Part shown: one piece after another, positions 27,567 through 36,485 of the stretch
Numbering within the stretch: the stretch's first letter is position 1
Layout of the letters: each line of letters opens with the position of its first letter
DNA from: an uncultured Paracoccaceae bacterium
GTDB taxonomy: Bacteria; Pseudomonadota; Alphaproteobacteria; Rhodobacterales; Rhodobacteraceae
Assembly (NCBI GenBank): GCA_947494445.1
Contig: CANLVD010000009.1
Location: forward strand, 1 to 64,000
Length of the DNA stretch: 64,000 bases
Reading direction: 5' to 3'
The notes under the pieces: model-generated
Told to the model about the DNA's origin: nothing
The model's database searches: none
The model's input: only the letters and a program-made list of their open reading frames with translations
Translations under genes and position numbers: made by a program

Positions 27567-28873
27567 ATCATCCCCCGTGCCTTGACCGAAAGATAGGCAG
27601 ACACCAGCCGTGGCGTCAGATCGCCGGGCTCCACGTCCAGACAGACGACGCCCATGCGCCGCAGCTTGTCCAGCACCATGCGTCGCTCGCGGGCAATCTG
27701 GCCGCTGGCCACGGCCTCGGCAATGTCGGAGAAATCCATCTCGTTGGTGGCCTTGGCCTCGGGCTCGGGCGCGCGCATGGTGACGAAAATCATCACGTGA
27801 TGGCGGCCCAGCACGGCCATGTTTTCCAGCAGCAATTCAGCCGATGTGCTGTCCACGAAATCCGAGAAGATGATGATCAGCGAGCGCCGTTTCAACTGGC
27901 CGTTCAGATGGGCCAGCGCCAGCGTCGGGTTGCTTTCAACCTCGGAATAGCTGAGCGAGGCCAGTTGCGAGCGAATGCGGGCAAACCCCATCCGAGCAGG
28001 TTGCGGCGGCGCATAGAGGTTTGGCCGGGCATCATAGCTGTAAAGCCCCACCAGATCGCCGCCCAGACCTGCAGCCCAGGCACAGGCAAGGGCCGCATTG
28101 ACTGCATGGTCGATCTTGGGCAGGCCTGCAATTTCTTCGCGCATCAGATATCCGTTGTCGAGGCACAGCATGATCTGGTGATTGCGCTCAGCCCGCATTT
28201 CCTTGGCCACAAGGTCCCGCCTGCGGGCCGAGCGTTTCCAGTCGATGGAGCGTGTGTCCATGCCGGTCGTGAAATCCCTGAGCTGGTGGAACTCAGCGCC
28301 CTCACCGCGAATGCGGTTGTCCTTGACGCCAAACAGTTCGGACCGGACGGTGACATCGATCTGCCCTGAAGATATCGGTCGGATATTTGGCACCACGCGC
28401 AAGCTGTCATCGAGCGTGATCTTTGGCGTGATGTCCATCAGCCCCAACCGGCTTGGCCAGTTCAGCCAGACCTGGTTGAGATCAAACTCCCCCCGACGGG
28501 TCGCGCGAATTTGCATGGTCCCGGCCAGATCACCGGTCTTGCGGTCTCTGTTCAGCGAAAACGGCGCATCCAGACGCAGTCCGTCTGGCAAGTCAAGTCG
28601 CGCTTCGATGGGACCATCGGGCAAGTTCTGCGATGCCTCAAGCCGTGCCTGCATGGGCGCAATTTCACCGGCATAAACCTCGCTTGGTCCATCGACAGCA
28701 AGAACCATTCCCCGAATGCCCGGGGTAAGCGCCAGATCCGTCAGAACCAGACCCAGAAGACCGGCCCACAGCAACAGGCTCATCTCGCGTGGAGCGCCGG
28801 GCAGAACCAGCAGCAACACGGAGAGGGCCAGCATGCCAATGGCAAGTCCCAGAAGCCTGCGGCTTGGACGCAT
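27563..28873 (-). CDS. DUF58 domain protein with vWA-like fold
   Basis: The 436-residue product starts with two membrane segments (LGLAIGMLALSVLLLVLPGA, LLLWAGLLGLVLTDLAL), then a beta-rich domain and the DUF58 core GEGAEFHQLRDFTTGMDTRSIDWKRSARRRDLVAKE (about residues 185-220). The vWA-like half follows with IMLCLDNGYLM at the metal-site position: it lacks the full DxSxS of a metal-ion-dependent adhesion site. DUF58 proteins almost always accompany MoxR ATPases and are thought to be their substrates or effectors. It overlaps its neighbours on both sides. Confidence 0.88.
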   Translation of the reverse strand: MRPSRRLLGLAIGMLALSVLLLVLPGAPREMSLLLWAGLLGLVLTDLALTPGIRGMVLAVDGPSEVYAGEIAPMQARLEASQNLPDGPIEARLDLPDGLRLDAPFSLNRDRKTGDLAGTMQIRATRRGEFDLNQVWLNWPSRLGLMDITPKITLDDSLRVVPNIRPISSGQIDVTVRSELFGVKDNRIRGEGAEFHQLRDFTTGMDTRSIDWKRSARRRDLVAKEMRAERNHQIMLCLDNGYLMREEIAGLPKIDHAVNAALACAWAAGLGGDLVGLYSYDARPNLYAPPQPARMGFARIRSQLASLSYSEVESNPTLALAHLNGQLKRRSLIIIFSDFVDSTSAELLLENMAVLGRHHVMIFVTMRAPEPEAKATNEMDFSDIAEAVASGQIARERRMVLDKLRRMGVVCLDVEPGDLTPRLVSAYLSVKARGMI

Positions 28874-29829
28874 TACTTGGGCGCCTCGATCCGGTTGAGG
28901 ATGTTGGTCATCACGTCAGCCTCTGTCCTGCCCTCGATCTCGGCAGTGGGACCAAGAACGATGCGGTGCCGCAGGGCCGGGATGGCCAAACGCTGCACAT
29001 CATCGGGGATCGCATAGTCGCGCCCGTCAAGGGCCGCGAGCGCACGCACGGCACCGGCCAACGCGTCGGCGGCGCGTGTTGATGCCCCGTGGCGGATTTC
29101 GCTGTCCTCCCGCGTTGCGCGCACCAGATCGAGAATGTAGCGCAGGATTGTTTCATCCAGACGAATGCTGTCAATCAGGGCGCGCGCGCCCGCCAGATCT
29201 TCGGTACTGAGCACAGCTTCCAGACCTTCCCGACGTGACGCAAAATTCAGCGGTTTGGCCGCATGGCGGCGCAGGATTTCAAACTCGGCGGCATCATCGG
29301 GGAAATCGATCACCAGTTTGAACAGGAAACGGTCAAGCTGCGCCTCGGGCAGGGGATAAGTACCTTGTTGCTCAATCGGGTTCTGGGTCGCAACAACGAA
29401 AAAGCTGTCACCCAGCGAATAGTCCGTGCCGTCAATGGTTGCCACCCGCTCGTTCATCACCTGCAACAAGGCAGCCTGTGTTTTTGGTGGTGCGCGGTTG
29501 ATCTCATCTGCAAGCAGGATGTCGGTGAAAACCGGGCCCTTGGTCAGCTTGAATGCGGATGTGCCGAAATCGAAGATATTCACACCCAGCACATCGCCGG
29601 GCATCAGATCGGGCGTGAACTGGATGCGTCCGAAGTCCATTTTCAAGGCCGATGACAGGCTTTGGGCAAGCAGTGTCTTGGCGGTTCCCGGAGGGCCTTC
29701 GAGAAGGCAATGCCCACGCGCGAAAAGGGCTGTCAGCAACAGATCCACAGTTTCGGTCTGACCATGCACGGCCTTGCCGATTTCGTCGCGGATGCGCCCG
29801 CTCAGACGCTCAAGTTCTTCCAAATTCAT
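28873..29829 (-). CDS. MoxR-type AAA+ ATPase
   Basis: MoxR ATPases act as chaperones for vWA-domain proteins. The 318-residue product has Walker A LLEGPPGTAKTLLAQSL (about residues 37-53), Walker B DILLADEINRAPPKTQAALLQVM, sensor-1 FVVATQNPIEQQGTYPLPEAQLDRF and the arginine-rich C-terminal lid ending LRHRIVLGPTAEIEGR. The ATG at 29829 gives the expected MNLEELERLSGRIRDEIGK start and overlaps the DUF4350 gene by 20 bases; further upstream starts would read across that gene. It directly abuts the DUF58 gene. Confidence 0.93.
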   Translation of the reverse strand: MNLEELERLSGRIRDEIGKAVHGQTETVDLLLTALFARGHCLLEGPPGTAKTLLAQSLSSALKMDFGRIQFTPDLMPGDVLGVNIFDFGTSAFKLTKGPVFTDILLADEINRAPPKTQAALLQVMNERVATIDGTDYSLGDSFFVVATQNPIEQQGTYPLPEAQLDRFLFKLVIDFPDDAAEFEILRRHAAKPLNFASRREGLEAVLSTEDLAGARALIDSIRLDETILRYILDLVRATREDSEIRHGASTRAADALAGAVRALAALDGRDYAIPDDVQRLAIPALRHRIVLGPTAEIEGRTEADVMTNILNRIEAPK

Positions 29830-31090
29830 GCAACACCTTTTGTGATTCGGCCTCAAAAGCCTCAAGGAGGTCCAGGATTTGTGCCGCACTCGCTCCGGCC
29901 GGAGGAGAGAGCGACGCATCCAGAGAATTGACAAAATCGCGGGCCAATTCGGGGTTTTTTCGGGTGATCGTGTTTTGCAACTGTCGTGCGTTTGCGCCAC
30001 GTTCAGAACCCAACAGAGCGGTTGAAAGCTCATGCAGGCGGTTGTGCACGTGGGCCGCGATCAGCGCCTGCCGATTGCCGGTCAGTTGCAACAATCGCGC
30101 TTTAGCTTTCACTGACACCGCACGCGCGGCAGATGGCTGGTCGTCAAAGGGACGCAGAGCTGGGCCAAATCTGACGGACGAGCGCCAGACCGCGAGACCG
30201 AGAAGGGCCGCCAGCCCGATCCACAAGACCGAGAACGGATAGGAGAAAAAGCGCAGCAGATCGGACCAGTCACGCGCATCATACTGTCGTTCGCGCTCTA
30301 CGAAAACGCGGGTCGTGTTGTCCAGAAGCACTGTTTTGCCATCAGCCAGATAGGGCAGCACCACTCGCGCGGTTTCAGCGTTGTCGCCAAGCGTCAGCCC
30401 GTGATTGTTCAGCATGTCAGGGTCTGAAATCGCGTGATAGGTCATCCGCGCTCCTTTGCAGCGGATCATCACATGCCCCAACCTGCCGCCGATCACAGGC
30501 ACGCAATTGGGTGGCAAGGTCGGATCAAACAACTGCGGCGCATAAAGCGTGACCGTCAAATCCTCGAACGGATCGACCATTCCGCGCAACTCAAGCACCT
30601 GGCGCTCGGGCCGGACAAATGGTTTCCAAGCTACGGCTGTGTCCTCAAACGGACGGCTGGCATCTTTAAGATCGGTCAGAAGGCTGGGGTGGGCAAAGCC
30701 AGACTGGCGCATTGCACGCGTCCATTTCGGTGCAATGATCAGCGTGGGCAACAGGTTCAGTTTGCGCTGAACCACGACTTGAGTGATGTCTATTTCCGTC
30801 GTGGTTTTCAGATAATCCTCACGTGTCTCGGGCCGCTCAAAACGTGTGCCCAGATCCGTGTCGTAAATTGGCAGTATGCGCAGACCAACGCTGTCAGGCT
30901 CGACCGCGACCGCCACGGCCTTGCGCGCCTCGATCCCGTCCTGCTTGAGCCAAGTCAGCAAACCGTCGTGACCGATGGCCGACAGATTCAGTTCTCGTTC
31001 ACCGCCGCGCACCAGAAGCCAGGCACCAAGGGCCAGAGCCAGGATCAGCGCAACCACGCCTGCGGTTTCCATGCCACGGGACCGGGTCAT
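29810..31090 (-). CDS. DUF4350 domain membrane protein
   Basis: This protein of about 426 residues has an N-terminal membrane segment (AGVVALILALALGAWLLV), a large soluble domain and a second segment near residue 295 (FSVLWIGLAALLGLAVW). The soluble part, with NLSAIGHDGLLTWLKQDGIEA and later GGRLGHVMIRC, matches the DUF4350 type found beside MoxR and DUF4129 genes. The C-terminal tail is helical and carries NTITRKNPELARDFVNSLDA. The ATG at 31090 overlaps the upstream stop as ATGA. The function is unknown. Confidence 0.75.
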   Translation of the reverse strand: MTRSRGMETAGVVALILALALGAWLLVRGGERELNLSAIGHDGLLTWLKQDGIEARKAVAVAVEPDSVGLRILPIYDTDLGTRFERPETREDYLKTTTEIDITQVVVQRKLNLLPTLIIAPKWTRAMRQSGFAHPSLLTDLKDASRPFEDTAVAWKPFVRPERQVLELRGMVDPFEDLTVTLYAPQLFDPTLPPNCVPVIGGRLGHVMIRCKGARMTYHAISDPDMLNNHGLTLGDNAETARVVLPYLADGKTVLLDNTTRVFVERERQYDARDWSDLLRFFSYPFSVLWIGLAALLGLAVWRSSVRFGPALRPFDDQPSAARAVSVKAKARLLQLTGNRQALIAAHVHNRLHELSTALLGSERGANARQLQNTITRKNPELARDFVNSLDASLSPPAGASAAQILDLLEAFEAESQKVLHEFGRT

Positions 31091-31821
31091 CGAACCAATC
31101 CGTTCAGAATGGGGCGTGCGCGTGCGATGCAATCCTCAAAGGTTTCATCTGCCAGCGCCCTGCCGCCAAATTGCACCAGCTCCTCAGCCAGCACGATGCG
31201 GCGCAAATCGCCCAGCCGTTGCCAAGATGCAGGCAACCGGCGAACCAGTTCACGGGCGGTTTCCGAGCGGCTGTGCCGCATTCCGTGGGTTTTCGCCGAG
31301 GCATGCAAAACATGCTGGACCAGTTCGACAAGCGCGGCTTCCTTGTCGGCCATGGCAAGCAGGCGATCGATCAGACGGGCGGTTTCCGGTTCGTCATTGG
31401 CACTGGGCTTTGCCGCCTTGCGGGGTTTGGCCTCACGCGGTCCAACATCCGCTTCCCGGTTGGCAAAACGCGATGACGCGCCTCCGCCGAACTTCCACAA
31501 CAAGAGTGCTGCGAGCACGAGGACGAGAGCGAAAACAGCTGTGAACCCCCAGTTTACGGCTTCCGGGTCAACATCGCTGTCAGTTTCCGGCTCGGGCGGG
31601 GTATAACGCGGCGCACCATCCATGGGGATTTCACCATCAAGACGGTCGATGTAGTAGATGTCGTTCTGAACCCGTGAAAACCGCACCGCCGCGCGATAAT
31701 CTTCCGCGCTTTGCGTTTCTTCCAGATCCATCCGAGTATAGCTGACGCCGTCCTGCCCATAGCCGGTCACTGCCCAGATACCGAGCAGAAGTGTGGCGCA
31801 CATTCTTTGAACACATATCAC
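31087..31821 (-). CDS. DUF4129 domain protein
   Basis: The 244-residue product has a signal peptide (VQRMCATLLLGIWAVTGYG), a short periplasmic stretch with FSRVQNDIYYIDRLDGEIP, one membrane segment (WGFTAVFALVLVLAALLLW) and a cytoplasmic C-terminus holding the DUF4129-like helical region (GMRHSRSETARELVRRLPAS). The GTG at 31821 was kept because it gives an Arg-containing n-region; an ATG six codons later (31803) would leave the signal without positive charge. It starts the MoxR-associated cluster, 159 bp after nusB on the same strand, where no clear terminator is seen. Confidence 0.72.
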   Translation of the reverse strand: MICVQRMCATLLLGIWAVTGYGQDGVSYTRMDLEETQSAEDYRAAVRFSRVQNDIYYIDRLDGEIPMDGAPRYTPPEPETDSDVDPEAVNWGFTAVFALVLVLAALLLWKFGGGASSRFANREADVGPREAKPRKAAKPSANDEPETARLIDRLLAMADKEAALVELVQHVLHASAKTHGMRHSRSETARELVRRLPASWQRLGDLRRIVLAEELVQFGGRALADETFEDCIARARPILNGLVR

Positions 31822-31980
31822 GGGGCTTCGAAGTCTCTGTCGTCAGGCAAGTGGTTACGGGACGCGTCAGGTCAGGGGTCAGGGTCGCACTCAGATGGGC
31901 AGGCCGCAAAGCGCGGTCTGGTACGGAACTGGAAATAGAGATGATTTATGACCTAAGAATGGCCGGACGACCAGTGAGGA

Positions 31981-32454
31981 TCAGGAAAATGCCTCAGGCT
32001 TGATCGCACGGGCCATGTGATCAAGCACCGCATTCACGAATTTCGTCTCTTTGCCTTCGGGAAAGAACGCGCGCGCCACATCGACAAATTCAGTGATGGT
32101 GACCTTGGGCGGGGTGTCGCGGGTCAGAAGTTCGGCGCCTGCTGCCCGGAACAGGGCGCGCAAAGTCGGATCAATCCGGTTGATCGGCCACTTGGCAACA
32201 AGTGCTGCATCGGTCAACTGATCAATCTTTGCCTGATGGCTCACCGCTTCGCGCAAAAGGCCCCGAAACAGGTCGATGTCGCCCTCGGAGAACGTGTCAC
32301 CATCCAGTTCCGCGCCAAAACGGTGGGTTTCAAACTCCTGCTGGACCTCCTCAAACGGAGTGTCGGAGGCTTCCATCTGAAACAGTGCCTGCGTCGCAAA
32401 GAGACGCGAGGCTGACCGCATCCGGCGCTGTTCGTCTTTTGAGAGTTTTGCCAT
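31981..32454 (-). CDS. nusB: Transcription antitermination factor NusB
   Basis: NusB binds boxA RNA with NusE (S10) and supports rRNA transcription antitermination. The 157-residue all-helical product shows RSASRLFATQALFQMEAS at the N-terminus and the conserved core AALVAKWPINRIDPTLRALFRAAGAEL, then KVTITEFVDVARAFFPEGKETKFVNAVLDHMAR. The ATG at 32454 overlaps the ribH stop (TGATG); a GTG one codon upstream is possible. The ribB-ribH-nusB order is common in proteobacteria. Confidence 0.95.
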   Translation of the reverse strand: MAKLSKDEQRRMRSASRLFATQALFQMEASDTPFEEVQQEFETHRFGAELDGDTFSEGDIDLFRGLLREAVSHQAKIDQLTDAALVAKWPINRIDPTLRALFRAAGAELLTRDTPPKVTITEFVDVARAFFPEGKETKFVNAVLDHMARAIKPEAFS

Positions 32455-33002
32455 CACGCGCTGTCCTTGGAAGTTTGCCCGGCCATGAGAATGTGCTCGC
32501 TGTCAGGCGCAAAAGCAGACGAGCGGGGTCCGCCCCCGAAGCGGCGGGCCAGTGCGATCAGATGCAAGGCGGCTTCGGCGGCACCACCGCCCTTGTTTTG
32601 ACCGGACGCTTCGGCCCGAACCTCGGCCTGTTCGCGGTTCTCGACCGTCAGAATGCCATTGCCGATGCAAACCCCATCCAAACCCAGAAGCGTCAGCCCA
32701 CGGGAACTGTCGTTGCAGACCGTGTCATAATGGGTCGTCTCGCCCCGGATGACGCAGCCAAGGGCGACAAATCCGTCATACTGACCTGATTTCGCGGCCA
32801 GTGAAATTGCTGTTGGCACTTCCAAAGCGCCCGGAACCTCAACCACGTCATACATCGCGCGTGCGGCCTCGCAGGCAGCTTTTGCTCCTGTGATCAACTG
32901 ATCCGCGATGGACTTGTAGTAGGGTGACACGACGATCAACACCCGCGTCGGGACGTCAAATTCCGGCGGCTGAAGCGTGTGGTGCTGTTCATTGGCGGCC
33001 AT
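32454..33002 (-). CDS. ribH: 6,7-dimethyl-8-ribityllumazine synthase
   Basis: RibH joins 3,4-dihydroxy-2-butanone 4-phosphate to the ribitylaminouracil to make lumazine, the step before riboflavin. The 182-residue product has the family core VLIVVSPYYKSIADQLITGAK, VPGALEVPTAISLAAKSGQYDGFVALGCVIRGETTHYDTVCND and GLTLLGLDGVCIGNGILTVEN. It begins with ATG at 33002, two bases after the ribB stop; a TTG two codons upstream is unlikely. The next gene upstream makes its C4 substrate. Confidence 0.96.
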   Translation of the reverse strand: MAANEQHHTLQPPEFDVPTRVLIVVSPYYKSIADQLITGAKAACEAARAMYDVVEVPGALEVPTAISLAAKSGQYDGFVALGCVIRGETTHYDTVCNDSSRGLTLLGLDGVCIGNGILTVENREQAEVRAEASGQNKGGGAAEAALHLIALARRFGGGPRSSAFAPDSEHILMAGQTSKDSA

Positions 33003-33004
33003 GA

Positions 33005-34111
33005 TCAATGCTTTCCTTCGGGGATTGCCCGCGTGCCGGTGATTGACAGGCCGTAGCCGTCCAGCCCGACGACCTTGGGGCTTGGCGAATTGGTCAGAAG
33101 GGTCATTTCCGAAACACCGAGAGCACCCAGAATCTGAGCGCCCAATCCGTATTGCCGCAAGGTGTTGGGCGACACACCGCCGTCAAGATCAAGCTTCATC
33201 GCCATGTCGCGAAGCAGCACGACAACGCCGCGTCCCTCACGCGAAATTTCTTCCATCGCATCCGCCAGTTGATGGGATCGCCCCGGTGTCAGACCCAGCA
33301 TGTCATCAAGCGGATTGGCAGCATGCATGCGCACCAGCACGGGCCCGTCTGAGGCGATATTGCCCTTGGTCAGCACCAGATGCTCGGCTCCGCCTGTTTC
33401 ATCCGTGAAGACGCGCAGCATCCATTCGCCACCATATTCGGACTGCACCGGTTTGATGGCGATCTCACGCACCAGATTGTCATGCTTGCGGCGATAGGCA
33501 ATCAGATCGGAAATCGTACCGATTTTCAGTCCGTGCAACTGCGCAAAGGCCACAAGATCGGGCAGGCGGGCCATTGTGCCGTCTTCCTTCATGATCTCGC
33601 AGATCACACCCGAGGGGTTGAGGCCAGCAAGTCGCGAGATATCAACGGCAGCCTCCGTATGACCGGCACGCACAAGAACACCGCCGTCCCGGGCCCGCAA
33701 TGGAAAGACATGGCCGGGCGTGGCGATGTCCGCTCCGGAGGAGTTTTGATCAATCGCGACCGCTACTGTCCGCGCGCGGTCATGAGCAGAAATTCCCGTC
33801 GTCACACCCTCGCGCGCCTCGATCGAGACGGTGAAGGCGGTTTCATGGCGGGATGAATTCGAGGCGGCCATCAAGGGCAGGCCCAGACTGTCCAGACGTT
33901 CAGATGTCAGTGTCAGACAGATCAGTCCGCGCCCATGCTTGGCCATGAAGTTGATCGCATCCGGTGTGGCCATCTGCGCGGGGATCACCAGATCACCCTC
34001 ATTCTCGCGATCCTCGTGATCGACAAGGATGAACATGCGCCCGTTGCGGGCGTCATCGATGATCTCTTCCACCGATGAAATGGCGTCTGTGTAATCGGTC
34101 TCAGCGGGCAT
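33005..34111 (-). CDS. ribB: 3,4-dihydroxy-2-butanone 4-phosphate synthase with inactive GTP cyclohydrolase II domain (RibBX)
   Basis: The N-terminal domain (residues 1-205) is a complete RibB that makes the C4 precursor from ribulose 5-phosphate: [19 protein letters not shown] with the acidic metal ligands, HGRGLICL and [24 protein letters not shown]. The C-terminal domain (about 206-368) has the RibA fold, but the zinc site is gone: where RibA has CLTGD...RCDC, this protein has [17 protein letters not shown] with no cysteine. It therefore should not open GTP, and RibA must be encoded elsewhere. Such fusions with a degenerate RibA half are known in proteobacteria. The ATG at 34111 gives the usual N-terminus. 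Confidence 0.92.
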   Translation of the reverse strand: MPAETDYTDAISSVEEIIDDARNGRMFILVDHEDRENEGDLVIPAQMATPDAINFMAKHGRGLICLTLTSERLDSLGLPLMAASNSSRHETAFTVSIEAREGVTTGISAHDRARTVAVAIDQNSSGADIATPGHVFPLRARDGGVLVRAGHTEAAVDISRLAGLNPSGVICEIMKEDGTMARLPDLVAFAQLHGLKIGTISDLIAYRRKHDNLVREIAIKPVQSEYGGEWMLRVFTDETGGAEHLVLTKGNIASDGPVLVRMHAANPLDDMLGLTPGRSHQLADAMEEISREGRGVVVLLRDMAMKLDLDGGVSPNTLRQYGLGAQILGALGVSEMTLLTNSPSPKVVGLDGYGLSITGTRAIPEGKH

Positions 34112-34261
34112 GGGTCGTCCGGTCTGGTTTGGGTCCACCGCGCCATTTACCCGGATCGGGCAGGCTTGACCAGTACCCGTGGCAAATGAAATGTGCAGCA
34201 TCTTTGGTTCATGTCGCATTCGGACTTGCAACCGTCTTGCGAAGGGTTTGTCTTGGGCCGC

Positions 34262-35302
34262 ATGAAAAGTTTTGAAAACCTCTATCGTGTTTCCGGTCAA
34301 TCCATAGCGCTTGGCCCGGATGTACCCTTTCCCAGCGAAGACATCGCGGCTGCAACGACCCTGATCTCGGGGTGTCCCATTGCTGCCGAGACGCCGCTTG
34401 TCTCCTCACCTGATTTTGCGCGGCTTTGCGGCGTGCAGTCAGTGACGATCAAGGATGAGCGAGGTCGCATGGGCCTTGGCAGCTTCAAGGCGCTGGGTGC
34501 TGCCTATGTGATTGCTCAGGACCATGCTTCAGGCGCGGACATGAGCCAACGCACGTATGTGACCGCCAGTGCCGGAAATCACGGAATGTCGGTTGCCGCG
34601 GGCGCGCAGGCCTTTGGTGCAAAATCCGTGGTCTATATTGCGCAATCCGTGCCGGAAAGTTTTGCCGGACGCTTGCGCGAAACAGGTGCTGAGGTCCGCC
34701 GGGAAGGGGCCGTTTACGAGGACAGCATGGCGGCAGCCGCGAAGGCGGCAGATGACCACGGATGGCTGCTTTTGTCCGACAGTTCCTGGCCAGGGTATTT
34801 TGAGATGCCACATCGCCTGATGGAGGGTTATCTGATCTTGATGGGTGAGGTCTTTCGTCAGATCGATCACGTCCCTACCCATATTTTCCTTCAGGCAGGC
34901 GTTGGTGGTCTGGCAACATCTGCGGCCGCCATGGCCCGGCGTGAATGGGGTGCGGCCCCGCGCATCATCGTGATTGAGCCGCAAGTAGCAGAGGCGCTGA
35001 TGGCATCCATCAAGGCGGGCAAGGCTGTGACCGCGCCCGGTCCTGTCTCAAGCATGGGGCGTCTGGATTGCAAGGAACCTTCCCTGATCGCTCTGGCAGG
35101 TCTGGCCCGCGATGCCGATCTGTTTGTCAGCCTGAGCGAGGAAGAGGCGGCCCAAGGCGTGGCCGCCCTTGCCGCCGTTGGGCTTGAAAGTTCAGCCTCG
35201 GGCGCGGCAGGACTGGCGGCTCTTTTGACAGGTGATGATGCGCTTGGTTTGACCAAGGATGCAAAGGTACTGTGCATTCTGTCCGAAGGCCCGGCCAATT
35301 GA
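34262..35302 (+). CDS. PLP-dependent lyase, diaminopropionate ammonia-lyase-like
   Basis: This fold-type II PLP enzyme of about 346 residues eliminates ammonia from an amino acid. The PLP lysine is in KDERGRMGLGSFKALGAAYV, whose GLGSFKALG form resembles diaminopropionate ammonia-lyase more than threonine dehydratase. ASAGNHGMSVAAGAQAFGA and the phosphate-binding QAGVGGLATSAAA follow, and CILSEGPAN closes the protein. EutB of ectoine/hydroxyectoine clusters is a related dehydratase and would fit the neighbours. The start is uncertain: 34262 (MKSFENLYRVSG) seems best, with longer starts at 34208 or 34193. It heads a three-gene operon, 49 bp before the M24 gene, divergent from ribB. Confidence 0.7.
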   Translation: MKSFENLYRVSGQSIALGPDVPFPSEDIAAATTLISGCPIAAETPLVSSPDFARLCGVQSVTIKDERGRMGLGSFKALGAAYVIAQDHASGADMSQRTYVTASAGNHGMSVAAGAQAFGAKSVVYIAQSVPESFAGRLRETGAEVRREGAVYEDSMAAAAKAADDHGWLLLSDSSWPGYFEMPHRLMEGYLILMGEVFRQIDHVPTHIFLQAGVGGLATSAAAMARREWGAAPRIIVIEPQVAEALMASIKAGKAVTAPGPVSSMGRLDCKEPSLIALAGLARDADLFVSLSEEEAAQGVAALAAVGLESSASGAAGLAALLTGDDALGLTKDAKVLCILSEGPAN

Positions 35303-35351
35303 CGCCGTGCCTCTGGCCAGTGATGCGGATCGAGTATTTGGGGAAAATCGA

Positions 35352-36485
35352 ATGACCGGTTTTGCACCTTCCGAGTTCAGGGCCCGGGTGGATCGGGCGC
35401 AGAAGATGATGGCAGATGCCGGGCTTGGAGCGCTTTTGCTGACCACCGAACCGGATCTGCGCTACTTCAGCGGGTTTTTGACCCGTTTCTGGGAAAGCCC
35501 GACGCGGCCCTGGTTTCTGATCGTGCCCGCCTCAGGCGATCCGGTTGCCGTGATCCCGGCCATTGGCGTTGCGGTGATGGAACGGACGTGGATCAGGGAT
35601 ATTCGCAGTTGGCGCTCGCCCGCACCTGAGGATGAGGGGATCGGTCTGCTGAGCACGATCTTGCAAGAGATCGGCGGTCAGGTCGGGACGCCCATGGGTC
35701 CCGAGACCCACCTGCGCATGCCGTTGTCGGACTGGACGCGGCTGGCATCTTTTGGCATCCGTGATGATGCGGGCATCATGCAGCGCTTGCGGATGGTCAA
35801 GTCCGAGCAGGAGATCGCCAAGATCAGGGCGGCATGCGCAGTGGCGGACCGGGCCTTTGCGCGCGTGCCGGAGATCGCTCGCGCAGGCGTTGCGTTGTCT
35901 GAAGTGTTCCGGCGGTTCCAGATTCTGTGTCTTGAAGAAGGGGCAGACTGGGTGCCCTATCTGGCAGGTGCTGCGGCTCAGGGCGGGTATAGCGACGTGA
36001 TTTCACCGGCCAGTGATGCGCCCCTCGCGGCGGGTGATGTGCTGATGCTGGATACCGGTTTGGTTAAGGATGGATATTTTTGCGACTTTGATCGCAATTT
36101 CTCGGTTGGACCTGCCGCTCAGGATGTCAAACACGGGCATTCCCGGCTGATCGATGCCGTGGTTGCCGGGGCTGATGCAGCGCGTCCGGGTGCGCGGGCA
36201 TCTGATGTGTTTCACGCCATGGACCGTGTCGTGACAGGTGGGGCTGGCGGGTCCGATGCCGGGCGGCTGGGTCATGGGCTGGGGATGCAATTGACCGAAT
36301 GGCCGTCGCTGACGGCCGACGATCACTCGGTCTTGGAGGCAGGGATGGTGCTGACACTTGAACCCGGTATTGATCTGGGTGAGGGGCGCATTCTGGTGCA
36401 TGAGGAAAACATCGTTATCCGCGCAGGCGAGGTTGAATTCCTGTCGACGCCTTACGCGCGGCAGATGGTGGAGCTGTCGTCATGA
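35352..36485 (+). CDS. M24 family metallohydrolase (Xaa-Pro peptidase / ectoine-hydrolase-like)
   Basis: This 377-residue protein is an M24 enzyme with a creatinase-type N-terminal domain. The pita-bread domain keeps the five metal ligands: Asp in DVLMLDTGL, Asp in CDFDRNFSVG, His in LGHGLGMQ, Glu in LTLEPGI and Glu in VHEENIV. Members cleave Xaa-Pro peptides, creatine or, as DoeA/EutD, the ring of ectoine. The ATG at 35352 has GGGGA eight bases upstream. It overlaps the racemase-like gene by four bases. The trio context favours a small-molecule hydrolase over a peptidase. Confidence 0.8.
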   Translation: MTGFAPSEFRARVDRAQKMMADAGLGALLLTTEPDLRYFSGFLTRFWESPTRPWFLIVPASGDPVAVIPAIGVAVMERTWIRDIRSWRSPAPEDEGIGLLSTILQEIGGQVGTPMGPETHLRMPLSDWTRLASFGIRDDAGIMQRLRMVKSEQEIAKIRAACAVADRAFARVPEIARAGVALSEVFRRFQILCLEEGADWVPYLAGAAAQGGYSDVISPASDAPLAAGDVLMLDTGLVKDGYFCDFDRNFSVGPAAQDVKHGHSRLIDAVVAGADAARPGARASDVFHAMDRVVTGGAGGSDAGRLGHGLGMQLTEWPSLTADDHSVLEAGMVLTLEPGIDLGEGRILVHEENIVIRAGEVEFLSTPYARQMVELSS

